64,000 bases of DNA from Branchipolynoe longqiensis (lineage: Eukaryota; Annelida; Polychaeta; Phyllodocida; Polynoidae), in contig CM059187.1 in the NCBI GenBank assembly GCA_030323885.1, positions 84,962,027 through 85,026,026 on the forward strand, written 5' to 3'. Positions within the stretch are counted from its first letter, which is position 1. Every line of letters starts with the position of its first letter. Under the pieces are notes generated by a model. The model saw nothing but the letters and a program-made list of their open reading frames with translations. It was not told where the DNA came from and did not search any database. This document shows, in pieces, positions 12,276-23,615 of the stretch. A program made the translations under genes and the position numbers.

Positions 12276-12920
12276 ATAAATCGGCCAGCTTACCGATTGT
12301 ATTTACCTAACACTCACGGTAAATAGGAAGCCGCTCTCGAGCGTATTTGAATAACAATGAAGGCAAAGTAGCGGGGTGCACCCTAAGTCCTACTGAGAAC
12401 CAGTGTACAATAACATTATTAGTAGGGACAATTTGTATATATTGCCAATCTGTTCAGTGCACAATAACATCTCAGTGCCTTTTTTGTGGACAAATTGTAG
12501 AATCCAACGCGCCTGTGTTAAAAAGCCCTGCCACAGAGACACCCACCCTTTTACCACCCCACTCACACAATCCCTCCCTATTTCCACGATAGAACCTATC
12601 CTCTATTCCCCTCCCACACAACGCCCATACATGTTTCAAATATCCCTACTACCACCCTCTCCACCCCCATTCTCTCCAATCCCTGATCCTGCTATACCCC
12701 TCTTTCCAACCCACTTACATCCCACCCACTTCCACCGCCACAATTCCTCAACCCTGCTTAGTACACACTCTCCTCCACTTCCCACCCTTCCCGTTCCCAT
12801 TATTTCCAATCCTTGACCCCACCCTAGCCCCCTTCTACTGGCTCCCTACTCTCCCAGCCCACCTCCACCCCCCACAATTATTCAACCCTGCCTAGTAATA
12901 TTACCACCGTTTCACCCGAT
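12276..12920. other. Unannotated, C-rich to the right
   Basis: AT-balanced DNA turns into C-rich low-complexity sequence after about 12540. No gene was recognised. Confidence 0.4.
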
Positions 12921-12924
12921 TCTC

Positions 12925-13560
12925 CACAATGCATGTGCCCTGACATCTTCCAGAATGTCTCTGCCCTCACATTCTCCACAATGGCTCTGCCCTCACATTC
13001 TCCACAATGCCTGTGCCCTCACATTCTCAACAATGCCTGTGCGCTCATATTTTCCACAATGCCTGTGCCCTCACATTCTCCACAATGCCTGTGCCCTCAC
13101 ATTCTCAACAATGCCTGTGCGCTCACATTTTCCACAATGCCTGTGCTCTCACATTCTGCACAATGCATGTGCTCTCACATTCTGCACAATGCCTGTGCCC
13201 TCACATTCTCCACAATGCCTGTGCCCTCACATTCTCCACAATGCCTCTGCTCTCACATTCTCCACAATGCATGTGCCCTCACATTCTCCACAATGCATGT
13301 GGCCACACATTCTCCACACTCCATGTGCCCTCACATTCTCCACAATCGCTCTGCCCTCAGATTCTCCACAATACCTGTGTCCTCATATTCTCCACAATCC
13401 CTGTGCCCTCACATTCTCAACAATGCCTGTGCCCTCATATTCTCAACCAGCCCTGTGTCCTCACATTGTCCACAATGCATGTGCCCACACATTTTCCACA
13501 ATGCATATTCCCTCACAATGTCCACAATGCCTGTGCCCTCACATTCTGTACAATCCCTAT
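12925..13560. repeat. 26-bp minisatellite, about 24 units
   Basis: The unit is built from CTCACATTCTCCACAATGC followed by CTGTGCC. Variant units read ATTCTCAACAATGC, ATTTTCCACAATGC and ATTCTGCACAATGC. As 26 is not a multiple of 3, the reading frame rotates and all three forward frames stay open; the predicted Cys/His-rich proteins are artefacts. Confidence 0.95.
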
Positions 13561-13729
13561 GTCGTCCCTACCGTCACTATCCATGTGCCTTCCCTACCTC
13601 CACATATAAGCCCCTAGCCCACCATATGTAGCCCCACATACCCAACACTACCTCAGTCCTCCCTACGTTATCATGCTACCTACACATCCCATGCTACCCA
13701 CCCACCTACCCACCCCTCTCCCGGCTCAC

Positions 13730-14560
13730 GGGCCATTATCAGCCGGTGAATGGGGCGCGCCGTGTTCCTATCAGCGGCCCGAGGTCGGGAACGCGTTATC
13801 GGGTCAGGTTATTAGGGTTATTCTCGGCGCCCCGACGATTGTCGACTGGCTGGCCTGGGGTCTGGTAAATGCTATCTGTACGAGCCATCAGACGGCAGCC
13901 GAGCCCCCGGCCGGCCAGGCCGCCAACAACCGACGATACGCGCCTCCAGAACCCTATGCACACAACCCTCACCCATCCCGACAGCACACAGCCTCATCCC
14001 TTCCCATCCCGCCCTCCGCGCACTCCGCACCTCGCAGCCTCGCCTCGCCTCGCCTCACCCTGGGCCGGGACCTGGCCACTTGGTATTCATGGCAGGCGGT
14101 GCATCAGACCCTACATCCAGCCGCCGCCGGGCCCCTGGTCCCGGGCGGGCCGGCGCTGGTCCAACCAACCAACCACTACCGCCAGCCACACCCACACCCA
14201 GAGGCACACCCACATCTATATCCACCACCGTCACCCCCTTCCAAACACACAGACGCAAACACACCCGCGTCCACACCTATCCCCATGGCGCCTACACGCA
14301 TGCGTCGCCACACACAGACACATACTCATACTCGATAAGACCCTCTTTGGTGCTGACCGTGCACACACACATCTTCTCGGGGCCATGAGCCACACGCCCG
14401 TTACACCCAGATCAACACACGCCACCGCCACCGCCACCGCCACCGCCACCGCCACCGTCCAGCCCACACCCAGGAGGCAGACCACACCCTCTCCTCCAGT
14501 GCGCCCACAGCTGTGACACTGCACCCACACAAACTGTCCGCATTGGTATTCCCTTGCCAC
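13730..14560. other. GC-rich, CpG-containing block
   Basis: Markedly GC-rich compared with its surroundings, with CGCG words and a (CCGCCA)n microsatellite at about 14421-14457. No exon with clear homology was seen. It could be an unmethylated regulatory segment or a decayed GC-rich repeat. Confidence 0.35.
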
Positions 14561-14639
14561 CCCTCCATCACAGCGCTGTACAATAAATGTTCTCCACTGC
14601 ACAATTCATGTGCGCATCTCTGCCCCTCACCCTTCAGGC

Positions 14640-15060
14640 CCACCTAGCTGTTACCCCCCACGGACGGGTGGTAGCGGGTGGAGTGTGGGGATGGAGGGGA
14701 GGGGAAGGGGTGTGAGGAGGGGCTGAAGAGGAAGCGGAACAGGAAGAGCAGGAGGAGGAGCGGGGACACGTGCCACTAGGCTGAAGAGGAGGAGGAGGAG
14801 CGGGTGGAGGACAAAGAGCGGGAGCAGGAGCAGGGGCAGCAACAGGAGCAGCAGCAGGAGCAGGTGTCCGGGGATGAAGAGGAGTAGGGGCCAACCAAGA
14901 CGAAGGGGAGGGCGGCAGGAATGTTTAGGGAGGAAGATGTGTGTGGGGCGTGTGGATGTAAGGAGCGGGGGTCAGTCTGGATTCTTGCATAGGTGATGAG
15001 TGAAGGGAAGGTGGGTGTGTAGAGGAGAGGGGCGGGAAGGAGGCGGGTGTTAGTAGTGAG
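14640..15060. repeat. GA/G-rich low-complexity tract
   Basis: Repeated GGAGGAGGAG, GGAGCAGGAG and GGGGAAGGGG words. Open frames on the minus strand rich in Pro/Ala are compositional. Confidence 0.8.
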
Positions 15061-15811
15061 GTTGTGTTTTCTATTGTAGAGTCGGGTGGGTGGTCAGGGA
15101 TGTCGATGGACGAAATGGACGCAGTGCATATAGAATCAACTGTATTGTCGGCATCCAATGCCCCGGCAGCGGCGTGCCCCGCCCCCGCCAAACAATGCCC
15201 GGCCGGACGTGGTGGAATTAAACCGGGGAGCACCAGGGGCACCGGGGAGCACCAGGGGCCAATAGTGGCACGAGCGCCGGGCTCACGAGTTCACGGCCCG
15301 GCGGCAGCGCCTCGCCCCGGGTAATAGGGCAAGCTTTCAGCCCCGACCATGTCAAGCCCGGCCAACAAAGAAGAGGTCAATCGAGGGCTCGTCGTGAAGG
15401 CGGCCCGTAATAATTATTGGTATGTGCTCGTCATACTTGTAAGGCCTTCTGTGCTAGAAGAGTGTGAGACTTGGCGTATCCACCTTAGTCTGCACCGCTC
15501 TCCAAGCATGCACCATTGTACATTTATGTAATATATATATACGCAGACGTAGTGTGTAACATATACAGGATGTACCTAGTAACAGTAGTAGTAGTACCTG
15601 CGGCATCTCACCAGAGGGCGCCAGCCTTCAACATCACGGCTACAATAACAGGCTATTTTGAACCGATTAGTTACTGTTATTTAAAGAATTAACTGTAGTG
15701 TGCATCGCCTACACGGTGATCACTGGCTCGCTGGCTACGGCTGTCTTTCTAAGATTATTAGAACCAATAAATACAAATGAGAAATGCGTCCCGGTAATAG
15801 TTGGTAATCCG
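15061..15811. other. Unannotated; just downstream of the minus-strand gene
   Basis: It includes a short direct repeat (CCGGGGAGCACCAGGGGC near 15222 and 15240). No coding evidence. Confidence 0.35.
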
Positions 15812-15813
15812 GT

Positions 15814-15819
15814 TTTATT
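15814..15819 (-). terminator. Candidate polyadenylation signal
   Basis: AATAAA on the minus strand, about 160 bp beyond the stop codon at 15979-15981 of the sushi-TM gene. It sits in an AT-rich (TTA)n stretch, so a chance match is possible. Confidence 0.45.
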
Positions 15820-15905
15820 ATTATTATTAATAATAATAATACTTCGTCTCTCCCATAGTTAAGTATCCAACAATTAATTAATCAATCAATTAATTAATTA
15901 ATTAT
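15820..15905. repeat. (TTA)n and (TTAA)n microsatellites
   Basis: TTATTATTATTAATAATAAT forms a palindrome, followed at 15868-15905 by AATTAATTAATCAATC-type repeats. Both lie in the presumed 3' UTR or just beyond it. Confidence 0.85.
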
Positions 15906-15978
15906 GCCAATAGGAGTATTTGCGTGTTTGTAATATGTACAGTAATGCAATGCGCGCTGGGAGTGTTTCCCCCCACCA

Positions 15979-16636
15979 CTACAAGGTCTGCTCTTTCAAC
16001 CTATTAGCCTCATTTTCACTCTCGCTCTCCGACTCCTTCATGTGGCACATGGTGACGGTCACCACATCGGGGCCGGGCAGGCCGCCAACCCCGCCGCCGC
16101 CGGTGCCGTGGTGGTGCAGGTTCTTAGGGTCCAGCTCGTAGTAGAACGGCACTCCCTTCGATATCACCTGACAGCGCTTGCCTCGCAGCTGCGCGCCAGG
16201 TGGCGCCACCGGCGGCGCGACGGGCACCGACGCCACAGCCCCCGCCATGCCGGACGACGACGACTTGGTGTCGTAAATGGGGTCCATGGGTTTGAAAGTC
16301 GAGCAGGTGCGCGCGTACGTCGACATGCACTCGCACTGACCCAGGCGTTGCGGGTCGTCGAGCAGCTCCTGGTTGAGTTGCTCCAGTAGCGAGATCTCCT
16401 GCACGGGTGGCGCACTCTGGCGGTTGAGGACGCGCAGGGTTCGCACGTCCGTGTACTCGCCCATGTTGATGCCGCCCAACCCGCTCGTCGTAAGCTGCAG
16501 GCCCGGCTTGGACAGCATCGGGACCCGCTCCTCCAGGCCCTCAGTGCTGGCACACGGCTTCATCAGCTGCAGATCCGCAGCGCAGGTGTCGCTGTGACAT
16601 TTGTCTTCCAAGGCTTGCTGGGCTCGTCTCCGCCGC
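15979..16636 (-). CDS. Sushi-TM membrane protein, terminal exon (cytoplasmic tail)
   Basis: This exon encodes the C-terminal 218 residues and the stop of a single-pass membrane protein. It starts after an acceptor (CCCACCAG ending at 16637) with one base that completes an Arg codon left by the previous exon in phase 2, giving Arg-Arg-Arg-Arg-Arg-Ala just inside the membrane, a stop-transfer signal. The tail then shows a Cys-containing segment (CHSDTC), GLEERVPMLSKPGLQL, a likely helix (EISLLEQLNQELLDD), CECMSTYARTC, a Pro/Ala/Gly-rich linker, GVPFYYELDPKNLHHH, a Gly-rich stretch and an acidic Ser/Glu run (SESESENE) near the end, finishing KEQTL. I recognise no catalytic domain. Codons are GC-rich compared with the surrounding introns, as expected of a real exon. 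The long frames on the other strand are shadows. Confidence 0.85.
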
Positions 16637-17339
16637 CTGGTGGGAGAAATGGGCAAATCACTGTTAGGTTTTAAGGTAAGGGTTTTGGTTTAGTGATGCT
16701 TAACTTTTTTTTTTTTAAATAGCAGTTGTGTACTTTGTTTTATGCAGAAAGTTGTCATTGTCTTTCTTACTCTGACACAAGAGAAGTTCATTCAGAGGAG
16801 AATGGGAACATAAGCTATGAGGGGGGCATCCAGACTTTTCAACATTTTCATGGTCAAACAAAGCATACAACAGGGAAGTAGGGAGGGTGTGTTTCATTTC
16901 AAAATGCCTCTAGAGCACATTGAGTTGTGTATCATCATCTATTGGACGTCAAACATATGGTCATTCTGTCATATTTCTTAGGAGGAAACCTGCTACCACC
17001 ACTTCAATAAGCAGCAAGGGGTCTGTTCTATGCACTATCCCACAGACAACACATACCGCAACCTTTGATGAACCAATTGTGGACCACTGGTTGTGGGGGG
17101 AGGGGGGGTGTCAGCCAAGAACAATGTTTATCTTTTAACCATATGTTGCTATCGTTCAGCATACTTCCTGTTCTGTATTAAAATGTTGATGTACTACTTT
17201 AGGTGGTAGGGGTCAGGAAAAGAATTATGCGTTGAACGACCATGGAAATGTTGAAAAGTGTTTATGACCCATAATCTACTGTTGATTAACCCTATCTATT
17301 AATAATATTTGTCAATGTGTATGCATATTCAGATGTATC

Positions 17340-17475
17340 GTCAGTATATGCATATCTACACGTAGATACGCATACACATATATATGTGTACGTACACGTA
17401 GTTATATACACATATATATATATATATATATGCATATACACATATATAAATATAGATACATACACACAAAAACAC
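17340..17475. repeat. (TA)/(CATA)n microsatellite
   Basis: Alternating ATATATGTGTACGTACAC and ATATATATAT words. The frames on both strands rich in Tyr/Ile are artefacts. Confidence 0.9.
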
Positions 17476-17524
17476 ATACGCACATTTACACAGGTATATA
17501 ACAATACACGTCATAAGATATCGT

Positions 17525-18837
17525 AAGTGTGTATTATAAATGTATTCTGACGAATCTTATCCAGTTAACTGTTTTTTTAAATTCTGAATATACCGATCTG
17601 AAATGGGGCGGATAAATATACATCAGACAAAAATAACTGCCAGGGAGATCCCGAAATTAGTTGGAAAATATCGGCCATTTCTCTCGACACACAAGCCTTC
17701 TTTCAGTTCATTTACTTCTTCGGCTCGCCACGCTAGAACTAGAAGACCCTTTACCAGTATATGGACCTAAATGGGAGAAAATAGGTGGTCAAACTGAATC
17801 TAATATTGAACAACAGAACAGGCTTTATTGTGCCAATAGAAGATAATAACATCGCAATAACATTCAAATTAGAAATATTATGCATATACAATGTATGCAT
17901 ATAGTTATATATATATATACACAGCATGCCCATGTACACATGCTTCATAGCAACCCTTTGGCATAGACCTATTTAAACTGAGACGAACATATATCCAATC
18001 CACTACCGATACCATCGGGTTAGCATCACGGATATATATTTATGTTGCAGATCAGTAACAGTTCAAGGAAGACCAATTCGCATTTGTACCGTCATTCAAT
18101 ACTGATTCAATTCACAATCGATAGGAAGAAACACATAACTAGTAGCCACTGAATTAACAACGCTCTTACTTGGACGAGTCACTGTTGATAATATAAAAGA
18201 GCGTATTTTCTATGAGTATTAACCAGATTGGCCACACTTTGCTTTTAGAGGATCTTTTTTATGCATATCGGCTATGGATTAACGTATAAATGTTGTGGTG
18301 AAATGTGAGTAGAAATATTGGGAATAAAAAATGTGGCCATAATGTGAACACGTAAATGATAACAACTAGAGGAATCCACGCCTACGTGCAAAGGGCCCTA
18401 GTGGCGGTGCTGGGCAATAACGGACTGCTCGGAGCAGCTCGGCGAGGTGACGGTGGCGCCCTGTCATCCCCTACCGTGCTACCTGAGAAATATGTCTACG
18501 CCTCTAACAGGTAGTGCCAGCTGGTGGATTGTATGGGAACTATTCTGTCCCAACACGACCTCTCACCCTCACCCTCCCTATCCAACACTTCGCGGCCCGG
18601 ATTCAAATACATTGACTGTGATACGTCCAGAAGTGTGTACATCAGCCAAAATTGGACCGGTTTATCGGTGCCAATTCACTGCTGCGGATTTGCTTCCTGT
18701 AACAGAATAGGTAATGAACAAACGCAATGTTGTCTACTGCACAGTCAGAAATGTTGCTTTAAATAAATAAGCACTATATCATCATGGGCTTGCCAAGAAT
18801 CGTGATACACGACCCAAACAAATGTTTGTTTGTTTGT
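17525..18837. other. Unannotated intronic DNA
   Basis: A short TA tract lies at about 17905-17920. No other repeat or exon was recognised. Confidence 0.4.
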
Positions 18838-19160
18838 TCTTGTTGTGTTACGTCCTAGCAACATCTAAGGGCATATCAGGACGGGTACCGACTTGTGACA
18901 GTGCGCACTCGTGGCGACTTTATAGTGCTGTCCCACTGTGAAACCAGGCCGCCGGCACCATGACCTGGTTTCCCACTTAGTCAGATTATGCTGACACTGA
19001 GCACACTGGTGTGCCCTGTCCTAATAATGCAGAGCGCCTGACTAGGAAGCAACACGTGTCAATTTTTAAGTCATTGATTTGACTCGACCAGGGTTCGAAC
19101 CCACGATCTACCAGCACGGGAGGCGGACGCTCTAACTCATTCGGCCATCCCGTCTGGTCT
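18838..19160 (-). repeat. tRNA-derived SINE, near full length, minus orientation
   Basis: The best reference copy. In minus-strand order: tRNA-like head GGGATGGCCGAATGAGTTAG with A box, GGGTTCGAACCC-type B box (19091-19102), a GAGTCAAATCAATGACTT linker, body (TAGTCAGGCGCTCTGCATTA; then TCACAGTGGGACAGCACTAT), and tail TGATATGCCCTTAGATGTTG ending in CTAGGACGTAACACAACAAG. About 320 bp. At least twelve full or partial copies lie in this window. Confidence 0.9.
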
Positions 19161-20020
19161 CAAATGAGTCTGCTGTCCCCACTCTTATCCATTTCTGTTC
19201 TCTTCCTACGTTTTCTGTCATTCTGTATGGTGACATTCAGTTTCTAATATGGAGAGGTATATCCCTACAAATACAAGGGCATATATGCATCCTTAACTGC
19301 CCTTTAAATTAATCTGAGTCATTGTCGATTATTCATAATGACTCAATTTAGTTAAAGATTCAATGTCGGATAGTTTGAGTTTATATCACGAATCGGTTTA
19401 GAGAAATATATGAGGTGGGTCGATTTAGAATATTTTACTTTCATTTCAACTAACCTTTCTTTTATAGTGTTAAACTTGAAAATATTTAAATCAAAGCATA
19501 CACCATTAATTTTGACATCAACATCAACATGCTAGTTATCGGCTTGGTATACCGATTTTCAAATATAGCAGTGATGGACCGGTGCATGAAACTGCAATGC
19601 GGGACATGTAATGAGTATAACCGCATCTAACAGTCTAAAGTGGATATAGACAATCTAATGTAGGCTCTGCAGCTTTATACTACTAGCAGAACCAGTGAAG
19701 TTTGATGTGATGAAAATTACTTTCTGATATGTTGCCTTTCTGAAATAATACCGTAAAGATTAGAAGGAGGATGTGTCCCAATCATATTGATACACATGCA
19801 CTTCCCAACCAGGAGTTATTGCAAATGTTCGTGACTCTATTATGGTTTATTTTGTATTAATGACATCCTGTTACATGTCCGTGATTACACCAATTCGACC
19901 GGTTTTACCAAGGAGTCACCTACAGTGCACGCTCCAAGAAAATGATTAGCTTAGTTAATCCAACTCAGTTAAGTTTGAGGCCAAATTCAATGTTAGTGCG
20001 TCTTGTGACATTCCTAGGTC
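19161..20020. other. Unannotated intronic DNA
   Basis: AT-rich with no recognised feature. Confidence 0.4.
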
Positions 20021-20029
20021 ACTATAATA

Positions 20030-20270
20030 TCTATATATATATATATGTATGTGTGTACATATATGTACATGTATGTATTTGAGGTTTTAACAGATATGTT
20101 ACGTAGTATGTATGTAATTTGCACACACACTATATATATATCATACATACTCATATATATATACTCATATATATATATTATATATATAGAGAACATGGTT
20201 TTCTTGCGCAAAGTGAGATATGTACGGACTGTACGAGCCCGATACCTCTCATATATATATACTCATATAT
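20030..20270. repeat. (TA)n-rich microsatellite cluster
   Basis: ATATATATATGTATG, ATATATATACTCATATATAT and related words, interrupted by about 70 bp of unique DNA. Confidence 0.9.
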
Positions 20271-20289
20271 ATGAATCAGGATCACGAAA

Positions 20290-20580
20290 GGAGGCCAATT
20301 GGTGAAAGTTGTCGGCGTCGAGCATGGATGTCGGCATCGATCGGTATAATTATAATTTAGCATTGACATAGGTGTTGGAAAGTCCTTAAATTTATCCTGA
20401 ATGTAAAGGTCGAGAAAATACAACTACCTTATTTGTTTCTAGGATAATTTAATATAAAAGAAAGAAATGCACTACACTTTAAGAATTGCGAACCCAACAT
20501 CTGTTCAAGTTGTCGGCATCGATCATTGGATGTTGGCGTCGATTGGTATAATTATAGTTTAGCATTGTTCATATTGCTAC
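20290..20580. repeat. Interspersed repeat with GTCGGCRTCGATC ends, copy 1
   Basis: Contains TTGTCGGCGTCGAGCATGG, TCGATCGGTATAATTATA and the block GTGTTGGAAAGTCCTTAAAT (20371) through AAGAAATGCACTACACTTTA (about 20475). The block recurs at 21223-21330 and continues at 21601-21630. The TTGTCGGCATCGATC motif occurs again at 20508, suggesting a tandem or terminal repeat. Confidence 0.6.
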
Positions 20581-21222
20581 GGCAATATGGGTAATTCGAA
20601 ACAGAGGCGGAAAAACCTCCTCCCCCCTATGCCTATCCTCCTACACCTCGCCCCTTCCCCTCTCTCTCCGTCTCCCCTCCTCCCCTACTCCCCCCCCCCC
20701 CTTCTCTAAGTCCCTCTCCCATCCCCTATATCCAGGCGGCGCCACCGCCGCCACTCCCTCCTCTCACCCTCCTCCCCTCCAGGTGGCGGCACCGGCACCC
20801 ACCGCTGGTGCCGCCGCTGGTCCCCTGCCCCCCCCCCCCCCCCTCCTTCCTTCCGCTCTCCTCTCACTCTGCCACTTCTCCACCAAACGCCTCACCACCA
20901 ACACCTCTTTTCACCAGCCCTCCTGACCCCACATATCCTAAAGGTTGAGGCCCGGGTCACCCAGAGACTTCATTCTTGCCTACCTTGATTATTGACCCAT
21001 TAACGTACTCATCACTCTCGACTTATCTACCTGAACACTTGACCCAACGCATTATCACTTATTGACACTTGATCTACCCTTGAACCTGATTGATTTCTAC
21101 TGATTAATGACTTTACTGATTGCTTATTACATTGATTACTACATTACATTGCATTAACTTCATCCCTACTCTGAATAAATTTCCACATTATGTACTTCCG
21201 CCTCGTGTTTTGAATTAACAGA
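20581..21222 (+). mobile_element. LTR-like insertion (possible solo LTR)
   Basis: A roughly 640-bp block with C-rich centre (20620-20870, including C runs) and a right part ending CTCTGAATAAATTTCCACAT, ACTTCCGCCTCGTG, TTTTGAATTAACAG. AATAAA lies at about 21173. It separates two copies of the same interspersed repeat. Similar wording (GAACCTGATTGA, then CTGAATTATC) occurs near 60800-60850. Solo-LTR identity is an inference; ends and target duplication are not firm. Confidence 0.4.
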
Positions 21223-21326
21223 AGTGTTGGAAAGTCCTTAAATTTATCCTGAATGTAAAGGTCGAGAAAATACAACAACCATATTTGTTTCTAGGATAAT
21301 TTAAAATGAAACAAAGAAATGCATTA
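21223..21326. repeat. Interspersed repeat, copy 2 (interrupted)
   Basis: Begins GTGTTGGAAAGTCCTTAAAT like 20371 and is broken after GAAATGCATTA by the 274-bp MITE. It resumes at 21601 with TTACACTTTTAAGAATTGCG, giving an almost clean empty-site comparison with 20470. Confidence 0.75.
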
Positions 21327-21600
21327 TGCCCGGTACACACCTAGCGTATACAATCGTTTTCCCCGCACCCACCAAGCGTATACGACCTAAAACTACCCAA
21401 AAATCGTGAGGTGTTCACTCCCCTAGCACACCTACGGATTGCGATTCACGACTAAAACTAATTTTTAGGGCTAAAACGGTAGGTGTGCGCTAGCACTAAG
21501 ATTGCGATTCCCGATTCGAAAAATGAATCGGCCCGACTGCAGTTTTAAGCTGATCGGGAGTCCTATGCGCGAATCCTATACGCTATGTGTGTACATGGCA
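21327..21600. mobile_element. TWA-target MITE, CGTATAC family (274 bp)
   Basis: Ends are TGCCCGGTACACACCTAGCG and, reverse complemented, TGCCATGTACACACATAGCG. TTA flanks both sides (21324-21326 and 21601-21603). The related sequence at 20470 (GAAATGCACTACAC) shows the site without the insert. Interior words (GCGTATACGA, GATTGCGATTC) repeat in both orientations. Probably a non-autonomous Harbinger-type element. Confidence 0.8.
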
Positions 21601-21674
21601 TTACACTTTTAAGAATTGCGACGCCGACAACTTCAATTGACCACCAATTAGACCATTTTCTTGAGGCTGACTCA

Positions 21675-21808
21675 TATATATAATATATATATATATAATA
21701 TATATATTGATAACATGGTATTCTTGCATATCATTAGAAAGTCAGGCATACTATTACATACTGCAATAGGTTTAGCATATATAATCTGCCACCAGTCCAA
21801 TTTATATC

Positions 21809-21841
<33 letters not shown>

Positions 21842-21990
21842 CTATAAATATATACACACATATATATATATATATCTAAGCGCAACCAGCGCTTCCCGTC
21901 CCTATCGGACACGCCAACCTCATTCCTGCAGGAGGAATGATTATATATATATATATATATCTATATATATATAATATATATACACACAGA
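21675..21990. repeat. (TA)n-rich microsatellite cluster
   Basis: Several pure TATATATATA runs separated by short unique stretches. Confidence 0.9.
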
Positions 21991-22140
21991 GAGCATGAGT
22001 AAAGCGCATAGTTTCAGATAGGACCACCCTTAGTAACCATTGCTGGAGGGCATACAAAACTGATTGACAAATCGCAGCAATCTGAGTGGAGTAAATATTG
22101 CCAACTGGTAAGAATTCAGCCCATAAACGCAGAATGTAAT

Positions 22141-22170
22141 TACCCCCCCCCACCCCCCCCGCCCCCACCC
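22141..22170. repeat. C-homopolymer run
   Basis: Two C8 runs, broken by an A and a G, at 22143-22160. Confidence 0.85.
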
Positions 22171-22584
22171 GGCCAACGGTTCCTACTTATTGATTCTAAT
22201 CCGTGAACAAACACAATTAATTTGAAAAGAAAAAACCCACCACATTTCCCAAACAACTGTGGACATGTGTTAGATGATCCGGTAGCCTCATTGAATTTGT
22301 TTGGTTTCCGTGTAATCTGCGTGATTATTAGGCATTGTGGGTTTTCTTTTATTAGGTCAGAGCAACGCAACACAACAAAAATTGCCCCTCAATTACCCAC
22401 AACACCGACGACTTCCGGTGCGGTGAGAAACCATGATTGTGCGGGTCGCATGATTACAAAGCCGAAGAAGGGTACTTCCCAGCATAAACGTAATTATTAA
22501 CTGGGGGATGAGCTGAAGAGCGGGCAGAGAGAGAGAGATGAAGACATTCTGACGGGACAATTCTCCAGGAAATTCACAGAGCTT

Positions 22585-22878
22585 CACGTATTGGTGGATC
22601 GTGGGAATCGAACGTGGTCGAGTCAAACCAATGACTTCTATATTTATACTGTTCGCTTCCTGGCCTGGGACTCGGCATTAATAGGATAGGTCAAGGACTG
22701 GTTGGCTGATTGTTGGGATTACGTGACTGAGTGGGATATCAGTCATGTTCCTGGCAGGCTGGTCTCCCAGTGAGGCACTCCTTTAAAGTCGCCATGAGTG
22801 TGCACTGTCACATGTAGCTAGCCATCCTGATATGGCCTTATTTGTTGCCCGGACGTAAAACTCCAATAACTAACATAC
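22585..22878 (+). repeat. tRNA-derived SINE, plus orientation
   Basis: B-box-like GGGAATCGAACGTGG is followed by GAGTCAAACCAATGACTT, body GTTCGCTTCCTGGCC and GGTCTCCCAGTGAGG, and tail GGACGTAAAACTCCAATAAC. The head is partly missing. Confidence 0.85.
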
Positions 22879-23560
22879 CACAGCTTTGTAATGGTCTATA
22901 ACCTGTGTATATCCTGTTTGTTGGACGTCGTCTTTACCTCCCCTACATTATTTAAATTTGACAATTAATCGCTCACAACTACATTTCAGCATGCCCGGTC
23001 CATTGCATCGAAGGTCCCTTTTGTTTCTAAGGACCCTAGGGCGAACAAATGACTATCAATCACATGTATCTACTTTGCATTACATCTGGTGTGATATTCC
23101 ATGTACATGGTGTAAGCACTCCTAGATGTGACGGCAAATGTCACATCACACAGGCTAGGTTGTTCCTGATGCATCCTAGTTCAAAGAATAATGTACCTTA
23201 TGTACAATTCCACTACTGACCAAAGTGGGTGCTTTTTTCCAGCGTGTGGGTTTGGTTTTATGATTTGCTGGATATAATGGTAATGGTATATAATGGTTCT
23301 AATGTAATCGTTATTATACTGATGTACACAGATTAGATAGAGAGTGCTGCTATACATACATATATATATAAAATTTCCCGACGCGAGTGAAGTATTCAGG
23401 GTAGGCGGGTACCGGGCGCAGCCGGGGGTGGCGCCACCAGTCACGAGATGGAGGAGGCAGTACAGTATGTATTGTAATAATAACAATAATTAGGACATAA
23501 TAATAATAAGGAGGGGTTAATTCCCTTCCACGCCTTTATACTCGCATAATGCGTTATACA
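22879..23560. other. Unannotated intronic DNA
   Basis: No recognised feature. A GGTGGCGCCACC motif occurs near 23430 and recurs at 24184 and 57151. Confidence 0.35.
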
Positions 23561-23615
23561 TCACATATATATATGTATATATATATATATATATATATAC
23601 ATATATATATGTGGA
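23560..23615. repeat. (TA)n microsatellite
   Basis: Nearly pure TATATATA with a few C/G interruptions. Confidence 0.9.

Noticed and set aside
12933..13631. Three overlapping 200-232 residue Cys/His-rich frames that look like zinc fingers
   Set aside because: They arise from the 26-bp tandem repeat, which keeps all three forward frames open.
15979..15996. C-terminal PDZ-binding motif of the tail (KEQTL)
   Set aside because: The residue at position -2 is Gln, not Ser/Thr, so the class I pattern is not met.
16042..16597. Frames antisense to, or out of frame with, the terminal exon
   Set aside because: They are shadows of the minus-strand tail exon, which is supported by splice phase.
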